From assembly GCF_005222225.1 (NCBI RefSeq), contig NZ_CP036536.1:3248001-3312000 (forward strand): DNA of 64,000 nucleotides, written 5' to 3'. Numbering within the stretch: the stretch's first letter is position 1; every line of letters starts with the position of its first letter. Shown here one piece after another: positions 52,450 through 61,510 of the stretch. A program made the position numbers and the translations under genes. The DNA is from Salinimonas lutimaris (lineage in GTDB: Bacteria > Pseudomonadota > Gammaproteobacteria > Enterobacterales > Alteromonadaceae). The notes beneath the pieces were generated by a model. That model saw nothing but the letters and a program-made list of their open reading frames with translations, searched no databases and was not told where the DNA came from.

Positions 52450-54675
52450 ATGTTGAAACGAGTAATGACGGTTGCCGCCGCTGTTAGTCTGGCATTATCC
52501 CCTGTATCACTGATGGCTGCCGAAACGGTCACCAGCGACACCGGTGAAGTGCGTAGTAATGCATTCTGGTGGCCTGACCAGCTAAACCTTTCCCCGCTGC
52601 GCGCACATGATATTAAATCTAACCCTTATGGTGATGATTTTGATTATGCCAAAGCGTTTAATCAGCTAGACCTGCAGGCAGTAAAAGCTGATATCAAAGA
52701 TGTGCTGACCACCTCACAGCCCTGGTGGCCGGCCGATTATGGTCATTACGGCCCCTTCTTTATTCGTATGGCCTGGCACGCTGCCGGTACCTACCGGGTG
52801 GTTGACGGCCGGGGTGGTGCAGGTGGCGGTCAGCAGCGTTTCGACCCGCTTAACAGCTGGCCTGACAATGCAAACCTGGACAAAGCCCGACGCCTGTTGT
52901 GGCCCATTAAACAAAAATACGGACGCAGTATTTCCTGGGCTGATCTGATGGCCCTGACCGGCAATGTGGCGCTGGAAGATATGGGTTTTAAAACCTTTGG
53001 CTATGCTGGCGGTCGTGAGGATGACTGGGAACCGGATTTGGTCTACTGGGGGCCGGAAACCAAAATGCTGACCGATGAGCGCCGCAATAAAAAAGGTAAA
53101 CTGAAAGGCCCGCTGGCGGCGGTTGAAATGGGACTGATTTATGTCAATCCTGAAGGCCCCCATGGCAATCCGGACCCAATTGCTGCTGCCAAGGATATCC
53201 GTCACTCCTTCGGGCGTATGGCCATGAACGATGAAGAGATTGTGGCACTGATTGCCGGTGGCCATACCTTTGGTAAAGCCCACGGCGCTAAAAAAGCAGA
53301 CTGTCTGGGCAAAGAGCCGGCCGCAGCCGGTATTGAAGAACAGGGCCAGGGCTGGAAAAACTCGTGTGGTAAGGGCAATGCCGAAGATACCATGACCTCG
53401 GGCCTTGAGGGGGCATGGACTGTGACACCCACCCAGTGGACCACCAATTACCTGGAGAACCTGTTTTCGTTTAACTGGGTGAAAACCAAAAGCCCGGCCG
53501 GCGCTACCCAGTGGGTTCCGGATGCCGAATCAGCCAAAAATATGGTGCCTGATGCCCATGTTGAGGGAAAACGCCATGCTCCCATCATGTTCACCACCGA
53601 TTTGGCGATGAAAGAAGATCCTGAGTTTCGTAAGATTGCCCTGCGCTTTAAAGATAACCCCGAAGAGTTTGAACTGGCCTTTGCCAAAGCCTGGTTTAAG
53701 CTGAATCACCGGGATCTGGGCCCCCGCGCCCGTTATTTGGGCGATGAAGTGCCCGAAGAAGTGCTCAAATGGCAGGATCCTGTTCCTGAGGTCGACTACA
53801 CACTGGTCAGCGATGCACAGATCAAGGATCTTAAAGCCCGTATTCTGGACAGCGGCCTGAGCGTGCCAGAGCTGGTGCGTACCGCGTGGGCCTCGGCTTC
53901 CAGCTACCGGGCAACAGACATGCGTGGCGGGGCAAATGGTGCCCGGGTCCGTCTGGCGCCGCAAAACGAGTGGCCGGTCAATAACCCCAAAGAACTGGAT
54001 AACGCGCTGATGAAACTTGAAAAAGTTCAGAAAGCGTTTAACAAAAAAGCAGGTAAGACCAAAATTTCACTGGCCGACACCATTGTGCTTGGCGGGGCGG
54101 CGGCCATTGAAAAAGCCGCCAGTCAGGCAGGTTATGAGATTACCGTACCGTTTACCCCGGGTCGGGGGGATGCCTCTCAGGCAATGACTGATGTGGAATC
54201 ATTTGGCTGGCTGGAGCCTAAAGCGGATGCCTTTAGAAATTACTATTCAGATGATGCCTGGAAGTCGCCTACCGAAATGCTGGTTGAGCGTTCGGATTTG
54301 CTGGGTTTAAGTGTGCCTGAGATGACCGTACTGCTAGGTGGGATGCGGGCACTGGATGCTAACTACCAGGGAATGCAGCATGGGGTATTAACTACCACTC
54401 CGGGGCAGCTGAATAATGCCTTTTTCACCAACTTGCTGGATATGTCCACGACGTGGGAAAAAGCCGACCAGGATGGCATTTATCATGGTGTGGATCGCAG
54501 CAGCGGCAAGCAGAAATGGACCGCTACGCCGGTAGATCTGATTTTTGGTTCTAACTCAGAATTGCGGGCTATTGCCGAAGTGTATGCATCTGCCGATGCG
54601 AACCAGAAATTTGTCGATGATTTTGTTCATGTCTGGACCAAAATCATGACCGCTGACCGCTTTGATATGCAGTAA
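52450..54675 (+). CDS. katG: Catalase-peroxidase with signal peptide
   Basis: Encodes 741 residues. KatG removes hydrogen peroxide using heme. The distal site is [14 protein letters not shown] (Arg, Trp, His), the proximal His is in [14 protein letters not shown], and [12 protein letters not shown] carries the Tyr and Met of the covalent adduct region. The second, heme-free domain is present. A signal peptide (ending SLMAAE) points to export, as for periplasmic KatP/KatG forms. AAGGAA precedes the ATG. It has its own terminator and no PmrA-type box. Confidence 0.95.
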   Translation: MLKRVMTVAAAVSLALSPVSLMAAETVTSDTGEVRSNAFWWPDQLNLSPLRAHDIKSNPYGDDFDYAKAFNQLDLQAVKADIKDVLTTSQPWWPADYGHYGPFFIRMAWHAAGTYRVVDGRGGAGGGQQRFDPLNSWPDNANLDKARRLLWPIKQKYGRSISWADLMALTGNVALEDMGFKTFGYAGGREDDWEPDLVYWGPETKMLTDERRNKKGKLKGPLAAVEMGLIYVNPEGPHGNPDPIAAAKDIRHSFGRMAMNDEEIVALIAGGHTFGKAHGAKKADCLGKEPAAAGIEEQGQGWKNSCGKGNAEDTMTSGLEGAWTVTPTQWTTNYLENLFSFNWVKTKSPAGATQWVPDAESAKNMVPDAHVEGKRHAPIMFTTDLAMKEDPEFRKIALRFKDNPEEFELAFAKAWFKLNHRDLGPRARYLGDEVPEEVLKWQDPVPEVDYTLVSDAQIKDLKARILDSGLSVPELVRTAWASASSYRATDMRGGANGARVRLAPQNEWPVNNPKELDNALMKLEKVQKAFNKKAGKTKISLADTIVLGGAAAIEKAASQAGYEITVPFTPGRGDASQAMTDVESFGWLEPKADAFRNYYSDDAWKSPTEMLVERSDLLGLSVPEMTVLLGGMRALDANYQGMQHGVLTTTPGQLNNAFFTNLLDMSTTWEKADQDGIYHGVDRSSGKQKWTATPVDLIFGSNSELRAIAEVYASADANQKFVDDFVHVWTKIMTADRFDMQ

Positions 54676-54698
54676 TCGTTACTTTTCCATGAAGCCTG

Positions 54699-54728
54699 AA
54701 AAGAGCAGTCTGTGACTGCTCTTTTTTT
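54699..54728 (+). terminator. Terminator between katG and lapG
   Basis: AAGAGCAGT and ACTGCTCTT pair perfectly around CTGTG and are followed by seven T on the plus strand. A shorter A run on the left may let it also end the convergent lapG operon. Confidence 0.88.
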
Positions 54729-54732
54729 ACGC

Positions 54733-55446
54733 CTATGATTGCTTAAGCTGAATGCCCTCTGCGCTGAGTTTCTGCAACACGTTACGCCAACGTGAAAGCC
54801 GGGCGGTAGGCGACCCCACCGATTTTTTAGCCCCACCCGACCAGATACCATCAGAGTTAAAGCTGAAAACCGGCGACAAGTCGGTGCGCTGACGGGCGGG
54901 CAGCACATCGCCAATCAGGCTGTCCAGAATCAGGGGCTCGGCGTTGGCGGTCGCGTAGTATCCCAACACCATGTGCGCCTGTGTGATGGTGCTGCGACGA
55001 CCGCCAATTTTTGCTTTAACATAAATCAGCCTAAGGCGGGAAGGAGGAATTCCCATTTCCAGCAAAAACAGATACTTGGCAATCGCGTAATCTTCACAAT
55101 CGCCCTGCCCGCGGCCCAGTAACTCTGCCGGAGATGCCCAGTAATCGGTTTGTCCCCATACCACATCATCAGTTTGATAAGTGACCCAGGTCTCAAAGTA
55201 CCGGTTTACCCACGCCAGCTTTTCTGGCTCGGTCATTGAATCCTGCTGCTCAATGCCCTCTTCCATGGCAATGCGCGCCTCGCTACCTGCCTGACCTCCA
55301 TGCTGCCCCACCCGTTGCCAGAAAGCCGACAGGTCGACGGTCAGGTAGCCGGTAGAGCTGACATAGCCGGTCATGCTGAGCATCACCACCATAATAAGCC
55401 CGTAAAGCCTGAGCCGGGTTAATCCAAACAACGGACGTCTACGCAT
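54733..55446 (-). CDS. lapG: LapG-like transglutaminase-type cysteine protease
   Basis: Encodes 237 residues with an N-terminal hydrophobic signal. The catalytic set is C117 in GQGDCEDYAIAKY, H158 in TQAHMVLGYY and D175 in LILDSL. LapG is the periplasmic protease that cuts the N terminus of LapA-type adhesins and releases them from the surface when c-di-GMP is low. It is the last gene of the operon, 11 bases after lapD. A bacterial transglutaminase-like (DUF920) domain occupies nearly all of the mature protein. Confidence 0.92.
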   Translation of the reverse strand: MRRRPLFGLTRLRLYGLIMVVMLSMTGYVSSTGYLTVDLSAFWQRVGQHGGQAGSEARIAMEEGIEQQDSMTEPEKLAWVNRYFETWVTYQTDDVVWGQTDYWASPAELLGRGQGDCEDYAIAKYLFLLEMGIPPSRLRLIYVKAKIGGRRSTITQAHMVLGYYATANAEPLILDSLIGDVLPARQRTDLSPVFSFNSDGIWSGGAKKSVGSPTARLSRWRNVLQKLSAEGIQLKQS

Positions 55447-55457
55447 GAAATACCCGG

Positions 55458-57368
55458 TCAGGACAGCGAAATAACGCCGTCGAACCCGGCCTCAAACAAG
55501 ATATTTTCATCCTGCACAGAGCACACACCATCAGCATAGACTTTCATGCCCAGAGAGTGAGCTAAATCGGATAACCCGCGCAGGTAGGTCTGATTACTCT
55601 GATTATTTTTCAGATCGTACACATAGGCGCTGTCGATCTTGATATATTCCAGACCGTATTCATGAATATCGGCCACTTGCGAGAAACTTTCTCCCACCCG
55701 TTTAAGCCCCACGCTGACTTCCCGCTCCCGCACTTTTTCACAAAAAAGCCTGAAAGCCTGCTTATACAGCGCTGCTGAGCTTTCACGCAACTCAAGACAT
55801 AACCGGGTTGCTATATCCGGCTTGCTGTCCAGCAGGGTCAACAGATTGTCCATTGCCGAGTCATCAACAATGGTTTGCTGATATAACAACACAGAAATTC
55901 TGCTCTCCGGCTGGCTAGCCAGCTGTGCAAGAGCATGCTCAACCACCGCTAAATCCACTTTTGGCAAGTCCCCCACCTCACGGGCATAGCGGGCAATAAA
56001 GCTGATGTTGCGATCATGTCCGGCATGTTGCAGCGTAAAGTAGGATTGATAATGGATTGCCTGACCACGGGCATTTTTTAATTCTGCCTGATGATAGGTC
56101 AGGTTGTCCGGCAAGGTATCAATGATTTGTGTCCAGTTCTGGCTGTTAACCTGCAGGGCGTGTGCAGGGCTCTCCTCCAGACAAAACGGTAACAACTCTT
56201 CCCGGTTTTGCGCTTGCTGAAGCAGTCCGTCCACCCGATCCATGATCTCAAAACTAGCTTCATCGGCATGCAGGTAAACGCCGGCGCTGCATATGCAGGC
56301 TTGCTGGTCCTCTCCCACCGGTAACCCATGACTAAATGCCGAATCCTGCTCCAGCATCTGCTGAATCCGGGTCAGCAGTGCAGCATCTGTCAGCAATATG
56401 GCAATGTCGGTTTCATTGATGCGAGCCAGACGGATATCGGTGTATAAATCGCTGTGTGTATTGTAAAAACGCGCGATACGCAGCGAAAATTCACTGATGG
56501 CCCGGGAAAATTCATCCCCCAGCGTACTTTGAATATCGTACAGTTCGCTGGCAATACTGTGCACCAGTAAAACATTCTGGCCGTCTTTGTCACGAAACCG
56601 TAACTGAGATTCAAGCTGGGTGAAAAAGGCATTGATATTGGGCAGGCCGGTGACCAGATCGTGCTGGCTGCGAAAGCGGGCATCTTCCAGCCGGGTATTG
56701 TTCTCCACGACAATCGTTTTAAAGCGTTCTGCCAGCGTATTCATAGCATTGACCACCCTTTCAAAATCCCGCGTGGCGGGCTTTTCAATAGTGATAAATT
56801 TGCGCTGTGAAAAGCTATTTGCCTGAAACACAATATTACTGAGCGGTCGCAGAATAAATCTGAGAATCAGCGACCCTGCCGCACCAACCAGCAAGGTAAT
56901 CACCAGCATACTGATTACAAAGCGTTTAAACCGCTGCCACAACATCTCAACGGCAAAGGAGGTCTGGCTCTCAATATACAAGGTACCAAACTGGCTCCAG
57001 CCGTCGGCAACCTGCGCGGTGCCCGCCGGAATATTGAACTCTGCCAGTCTTTTAAACCAGCCTGGAACATTGGTTTGCTTATTTTCGTAAGTCAGCTTAA
57101 ACAACTCCTCGCCTTCGGTATCGGTCAGTTCAATCCGGGAAAAATGCCCGGCATCAAACTTTGCAGCAATCAGCAGTTCAATCGACGCCGAGTTTTTATC
57201 AGACTGGGTCAGTACAATAGCCAGCGAGTTCGCATCATCAATATTTTTAAGATAAAGCTGCTCTTCAAAGGTTTGTCTGGCGGAGGTAAATAAAAGCCAG
57301 AAACTGATAGCGGCATTCATCAGAACAACGGTAATAATGGTGAGCCAAAGCTGTTTATTCAGTGTCAT
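55458..57368 (-). CDS. lapD: LapD-like c-di-GMP receptor, degenerate GGDEF-EAL
   Basis: Encodes 636 residues. Two membrane segments (about 8-27 and 150-172) flank a periplasmic LapD/MoxY-N domain, followed by HAMP, GGDEF and EAL parts. The GGDEF signature is lost (RINETDIAILL), and the EAL region reads LCLELRESS with no clear catalytic Glu set, so it should bind but not make or cut c-di-GMP. It would hold LapG away from the adhesin when c-di-GMP is bound. Located between the LuxR gene and lapG. Confidence 0.92.
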   Translation of the reverse strand: MTLNKQLWLTIITVVLMNAAISFWLLFTSARQTFEEQLYLKNIDDANSLAIVLTQSDKNSASIELLIAAKFDAGHFSRIELTDTEGEELFKLTYENKQTNVPGWFKRLAEFNIPAGTAQVADGWSQFGTLYIESQTSFAVEMLWQRFKRFVISMLVITLLVGAAGSLILRFILRPLSNIVFQANSFSQRKFITIEKPATRDFERVVNAMNTLAERFKTIVVENNTRLEDARFRSQHDLVTGLPNINAFFTQLESQLRFRDKDGQNVLLVHSIASELYDIQSTLGDEFSRAISEFSLRIARFYNTHSDLYTDIRLARINETDIAILLTDAALLTRIQQMLEQDSAFSHGLPVGEDQQACICSAGVYLHADEASFEIMDRVDGLLQQAQNREELLPFCLEESPAHALQVNSQNWTQIIDTLPDNLTYHQAELKNARGQAIHYQSYFTLQHAGHDRNISFIARYAREVGDLPKVDLAVVEHALAQLASQPESRISVLLYQQTIVDDSAMDNLLTLLDSKPDIATRLCLELRESSAALYKQAFRLFCEKVREREVSVGLKRVGESFSQVADIHEYGLEYIKIDSAYVYDLKNNQSNQTYLRGLSDLAHSLGMKVYADGVCSVQDENILFEAGFDGVISLS

Positions 57369-57389
57369 GGTGGAGAATACCGCCCTCAG

Positions 57390-57977
57390 TTAAGACAATT
57401 TTTCAAAATGGCCGAGTTTAAGTAACAGGCCGACCCGATCCCTGACCCCGAATTTTCGTAAAATGGCAGAAATATGCTGCTTAACCGTGCGCTCGGTAAT
57501 GCGCATATGGGCGGCAATCTCAGCATTACTCTGGCCATCCAGAATACCGTTGGTGACTTCTTTTTCGCGCTCTGTCAGCGTATGTTCATCCTGTTCATGC
57601 CGCTTAAATTCGGCCATTGCGGCCAAATTACCTACGACTCTGACCAGCAGGGATTCAGGCACCCAGATCCCCGACTGAGAAACCGTAGATAAGATATTAT
57701 CCATTTGCCGGCGGGATATCGTTTCACCACAATAGCCCCGGGCGCCGGCCAGAAAAGCCAGTTGCATCTCCCTTTCCTGCAACAACGGGCTAACCAGCAC
57801 GCTGGTGATGCCAAGGTTTTTTAAACGGGTAAGCAACTGTGGCCAGTCATGTCGCCGTCCACTGACCCAGCAGACCGTGCAGCTGGCCGGTATCTCATCC
57901 GGTCCGGCGCAGTGCACCGCGCTGGCTTCAATTAACGCCAAACGGGCGGGCTCATTACAGATCAGAGCTTGTGTCAT
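57390..57977 (-). CDS. LuxR-type transcriptional regulator
   Basis: Encodes 195 residues. The C-terminal 65 residues are a LuxR/NarL helix-turn-helix (LTEREKEVTNGILDGQSNAEIA, then TERTVKQHISAILRKFGV). The front half resembles a receiver but the acidic phosphorylation site is not clear, so it may respond to something else. It starts one base after the stop of the HlyD-type adaptor gene. It probably controls the adhesin locus. Confidence 0.86.
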   Translation of the reverse strand: MTQALICNEPARLALIEASAVHCAGPDEIPASCTVCWVSGRRHDWPQLLTRLKNLGITSVLVSPLLQEREMQLAFLAGARGYCGETISRRQMDNILSTVSQSGIWVPESLLVRVVGNLAAMAEFKRHEQDEHTLTEREKEVTNGILDGQSNAEIAAHMRITERTVKQHISAILRKFGVRDRVGLLLKLGHFEKLS

Positions 57978-57978
57978 G

Positions 57979-59328
57979 TTACCGCTCCGATAATGACGAT
58001 GAGGTTGCTTTAAGAATAGGTTTAAGCAAATAATCCATCACACTACGCTCGCCGGTGACAATATCCACCTGGGCGGTCATGCCAGGCAGAATCTCCAGCG
58101 CCTGCTGGTTCAGGCTGCTCATCGTACGTAGTCTGACAATATAAAACGTATTGTCTTTTTCATCGGTCACGGTATCAGCGCTGATATGCTCGACTCTGGC
58201 CTGCATGCCGCCATATATCGAAAAATCATAGGCGCTGAACTTGACGATGGCTTGTTGTCCGTACTGAATAAAGGCAATGTCTTTGGGCGATATTTTAGCT
58301 TCCACGATGAGCTGATCGTCATGTGGGATCAGCTCAACCACCTGACTACCCGGCGTGAGCACCCCACCCACCGTATTAAACAGTAAGCGCTGCACGGTTC
58401 CTTTCACCGGCGCTCTGATTTCAGATTGTGCAACCACATCTTCCAGACCGGTTTTTGACTGGGCCAGCACTGCCAGCTTGGAGGTCGCCTCGGCCAGTTC
58501 CCGGCTCCACTGATTCCGGGCTTTAATTGCGGCTTCTTCCTGCGCCGACTGTGCTTCGGCAATGGCCGACAGGCTACGCTCAACCGCCGCCAGCGTCCGG
58601 TCAACACTGCCATTAAGCTCTACCAGCTGCCGGTCGAGCCGCAGTATATCCATCTCAGATACCGCGCCGGATGCCAGCAAGGGCCGGGTCACGGCCAGCT
58701 CCTGCTTAATCAGTTCTCTTGATTGCTGGTACTGGGACAGGTCCGCCCGGGCGGCGGCCAAATCCTGTTGCCGCTGTGCGATACGGCTGTCAAACCCTCT
58801 GGCCAGCTTTTGCTGCTCGTCCAGGTTCGACAGATACAGGGAGCGCTCTGATGCCACCACTTGTCCGCCGGTATGTTCAAGTCCGGCAGAAAATACCAGT
58901 GGTGTATTGTTCACCAGCGCCTGAAGCCGGGCGATTTTTGCCTGCAGCCCAATCTGTTGCGTGGCATTTTCCTGTAACGAAGACACATACCGGGTGGGAT
59001 CGACCCGGACCAGAACCTGACCTTTTTCTACCAGCTGCCCCTCGCGAACCAGTATTTCCTGTACCATGCCGCCGTCGTACGACTGTATAACCTGTAGTTT
59101 TTGTGACGGCACGACCTTCCCCTCTCCCCGGGCCACCTCATCGATAATAGCCAGTGCGGCCCAGATCAAAAAGCCTGCAATGGTTGCGATGATCACATAC
59201 AGCATGCGTTTGGCTTTGGTTGGCGTTTGCTGAATACGCGCCCATTCGGCTTCCAGTACCCAGTCATAATCCGGCGGCGGCGCCATCCAGTTGCGTACGG
59301 CTTTTTTGAGTAAACTGGCTTCAGACAT
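57979..59328 (-). CDS. lapC: Type I secretion periplasmic adaptor (HlyD/LapC-like)
   Basis: Encodes 449 residues. One membrane segment (LYVIIATIAGFLIWAALAII) follows a short cytoplasmic front. The periplasmic part has the lipoyl half-motifs (SYDGGMVQEILVREGQLVEKG and later IRAPVKGTVQRLL) and a long coiled coil. It bridges the ABC transporter and the TolC-like protein. The ATG overlaps the ABC gene stop by one base (TAATG). Confidence 0.92.
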   Translation of the reverse strand: MSEASLLKKAVRNWMAPPPDYDWVLEAEWARIQQTPTKAKRMLYVIIATIAGFLIWAALAIIDEVARGEGKVVPSQKLQVIQSYDGGMVQEILVREGQLVEKGQVLVRVDPTRYVSSLQENATQQIGLQAKIARLQALVNNTPLVFSAGLEHTGGQVVASERSLYLSNLDEQQKLARGFDSRIAQRQQDLAAARADLSQYQQSRELIKQELAVTRPLLASGAVSEMDILRLDRQLVELNGSVDRTLAAVERSLSAIAEAQSAQEEAAIKARNQWSRELAEATSKLAVLAQSKTGLEDVVAQSEIRAPVKGTVQRLLFNTVGGVLTPGSQVVELIPHDDQLIVEAKISPKDIAFIQYGQQAIVKFSAYDFSIYGGMQARVEHISADTVTDEKDNTFYIVRLRTMSSLNQQALEILPGMTAQVDIVTGERSVMDYLLKPILKATSSSLSER

Positions 59329-61502
59329 TAATTTGCTCCTGCCACTTTACGGGTCTGCTGATTCAGTTTTGCCAGCTGTGCCATGACCTCGTTTTTGGGC
59401 CCGTCAGCAACAACTCTGCCTTTATCCAGCAGAATGACCCGGTCAACCAGATCAAGCATGGCCATTCGATGGGTATTGAGAATCAGTGTTTTATTTTTGG
59501 TGTAGCGTTGTAGCAAGGTCTTGATTCTGACTTCCTGCTCCGCATCCATTGCCGAGGTCGGTTCATCAAGAATGAAAATTGACGGGTCCCGAATGAGAGC
59601 CCGGGCCAGGGCCACTGCCTGGCGTTTACCACCAGAGAGATTCAGTCCCCGTTCGCCAACCTGCATATGCAGGCCTTCGGGGTGTTTATTGATAAACTCG
59701 AGCAGTCCAACCTCCTTCACCATATGCCACAAGTCGTCTTCATGAATCTCATCGTTAAAGATAGACAGATTTTCTTTCATGGTGCCGGAGAACAATTGAA
59801 AATCCTGGGGCATATAGCCAATCTTCCGGCGTAGAGCGTTGGGCTCGTATTGTTGCAAATCAATGCCATCAAGGGTGATAAGTCCCTGCTTGGGCCGGTA
59901 TGCTTTCATCAGCATACGATTCACCGAGCTTTTTCCTGAGCCGTTTTTGCCCAGTATTGCGACCTTTTCACCGGGCATGATGGTAAACGATGCTTGATTC
60001 AATACATTGACCTGTTGTGATGGATAGGCAAAAGCGACGTTACTAAAGGCAATTTCGCCGCGAATATCGGTATGTTGCGTCCACTGGGCGTGATCAGGTG
60101 ACTCCTCGGGCTTGCCCATCAGCTCATCAAGCGCCTCCATGGCCGATTTTGCATGGTGGAACTGAGCAATCAGTCCGGCGGTGGCTGAAAGCGGCGCCAT
60201 CACCCGGCTGGACAACAAATAGGCGGCAATGAGGGCCCCTTGAGTAATAACACCATCGACGACTAAATACACACCGGTGATAATAATGCTAACCCCAACA
60301 CCTTGCTGAACCACCGACGCCAGGTTACCTACCGAACTGCCCAGCAGTCTGAGTTTGGCATTCACCTTGGCCAGAAAAATAGACTGCTTTTCCCAGTGAT
60401 ACTGCATATGGTTTTGCGCACCGAAATAACGGACATCATCAAATTCGCCGACCACCTCCGTCATCAGTCCGTTTTTGCGAGAGCCGATTTCCAAAGAATC
60501 GGTCGCCAGATCTTTCATCACTTTTTGCACATAAAAGCCGTAACCGATTATTAGCGCGCCACCAATCAGTACGATACCGGCTAGATAGGCATCAACCACA
60601 AAAATGATACTAAGCAGTACAAACGCAAATGGAATATCCACCATAGCCACAATGGTGATTGAATTGAGCATGCCCCGCACTGCTTCAAATGAATTTAAAG
60701 AACTGACCAGCGCGCCGGTTGAACGGGGTTTTTCAGTAAAACAAAGCCCCATGACTTTTTGCAGCAATTTGGCTGACAAGCTAACATCAATTCTGCTGGC
60801 GGCCAGCTCCACAAAATAGTAGCGCAGTGAACGCAGGGCAAGGTCTGCCACCAGTGCCAGCGACACACCGGCAGCCAGCACCCACAAGGTTTCGAGCGCG
60901 GCATTGGGCACCACACGGTCATACACATTCATCACAAACAACGGCAATGCCACCGACAGTAAACTGATAAAAATGGAGGCGATAATCACATCCCGGTAGA
61001 GCTTGTGCGTTGTTTTCACCACACTCCAGAACCAGTGGCCCTGCCCGCTATTATCCAGTCGCTCTTTGCGGTTAGTGACATGTTGCTGTGGGCGAACAAA
61101 AATCACATATCCGGTGAATTGCTCGCTCACGGTGTTAAGCGGCACGCTTTCCACCAAGTCGTTCATCTCTGGAAACACCACCTCTGCGGTATTATTGTTA
61201 GTGTCTACCGAGACCAGCACGCAGGCTTTTTTATCATGAAGAATCAGGATGGCAGGCAACAGTGCAGGATTGATGTCGTCAATATTGCGACGCATAGAGC
61301 GCGACTGAAAGCCGGCTTTGGCAGCCGCTCGCGCCAGTGCTTTGGGAGATAATTCACCATTATTTAAGGGTAACCCTGTGAGCACCGCCAGACGGGAAAA
61401 CGGAATGTGATGAATGGCACAAATCGCTTCCAGACAATCCATCAGCACACCGCCGTCGGAGGCGGTATCTAATCTTTCAGCAGAAGAGTAATGCATAAGC
61501 AT
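59328..61502 (-). CDS. lapB: Type I secretion ABC transporter (LapB-like)
   Basis: Encodes 724 residues. Residues 15-135 form a C39-like domain; a Cys is present in MDCLEAICAIHHIP but the rest of the peptidase triad is not clear, as in LapB transporters that bind but do not cut their cargo. A six-helix membrane domain follows. The ATPase has Walker A LGKNGSGKSS, signature NLSGGKRQAVALARAL and Walker B IFILDEPTSAMD. It exports the adhesin. Confidence 0.92.
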   Translation of the reverse strand: MLMHYSSAERLDTASDGGVLMDCLEAICAIHHIPFSRLAVLTGLPLNNGELSPKALARAAAKAGFQSRSMRRNIDDINPALLPAILILHDKKACVLVSVDTNNNTAEVVFPEMNDLVESVPLNTVSEQFTGYVIFVRPQQHVTNRKERLDNSGQGHWFWSVVKTTHKLYRDVIIASIFISLLSVALPLFVMNVYDRVVPNAALETLWVLAAGVSLALVADLALRSLRYYFVELAASRIDVSLSAKLLQKVMGLCFTEKPRSTGALVSSLNSFEAVRGMLNSITIVAMVDIPFAFVLLSIIFVVDAYLAGIVLIGGALIIGYGFYVQKVMKDLATDSLEIGSRKNGLMTEVVGEFDDVRYFGAQNHMQYHWEKQSIFLAKVNAKLRLLGSSVGNLASVVQQGVGVSIIITGVYLVVDGVITQGALIAAYLLSSRVMAPLSATAGLIAQFHHAKSAMEALDELMGKPEESPDHAQWTQHTDIRGEIAFSNVAFAYPSQQVNVLNQASFTIMPGEKVAILGKNGSGKSSVNRMLMKAYRPKQGLITLDGIDLQQYEPNALRRKIGYMPQDFQLFSGTMKENLSIFNDEIHEDDLWHMVKEVGLLEFINKHPEGLHMQVGERGLNLSGGKRQAVALARALIRDPSIFILDEPTSAMDAEQEVRIKTLLQRYTKNKTLILNTHRMAMLDLVDRVILLDKGRVVADGPKNEVMAQLAKLNQQTRKVAGAN

Positions 61503-61510
61503 ACTGGTCC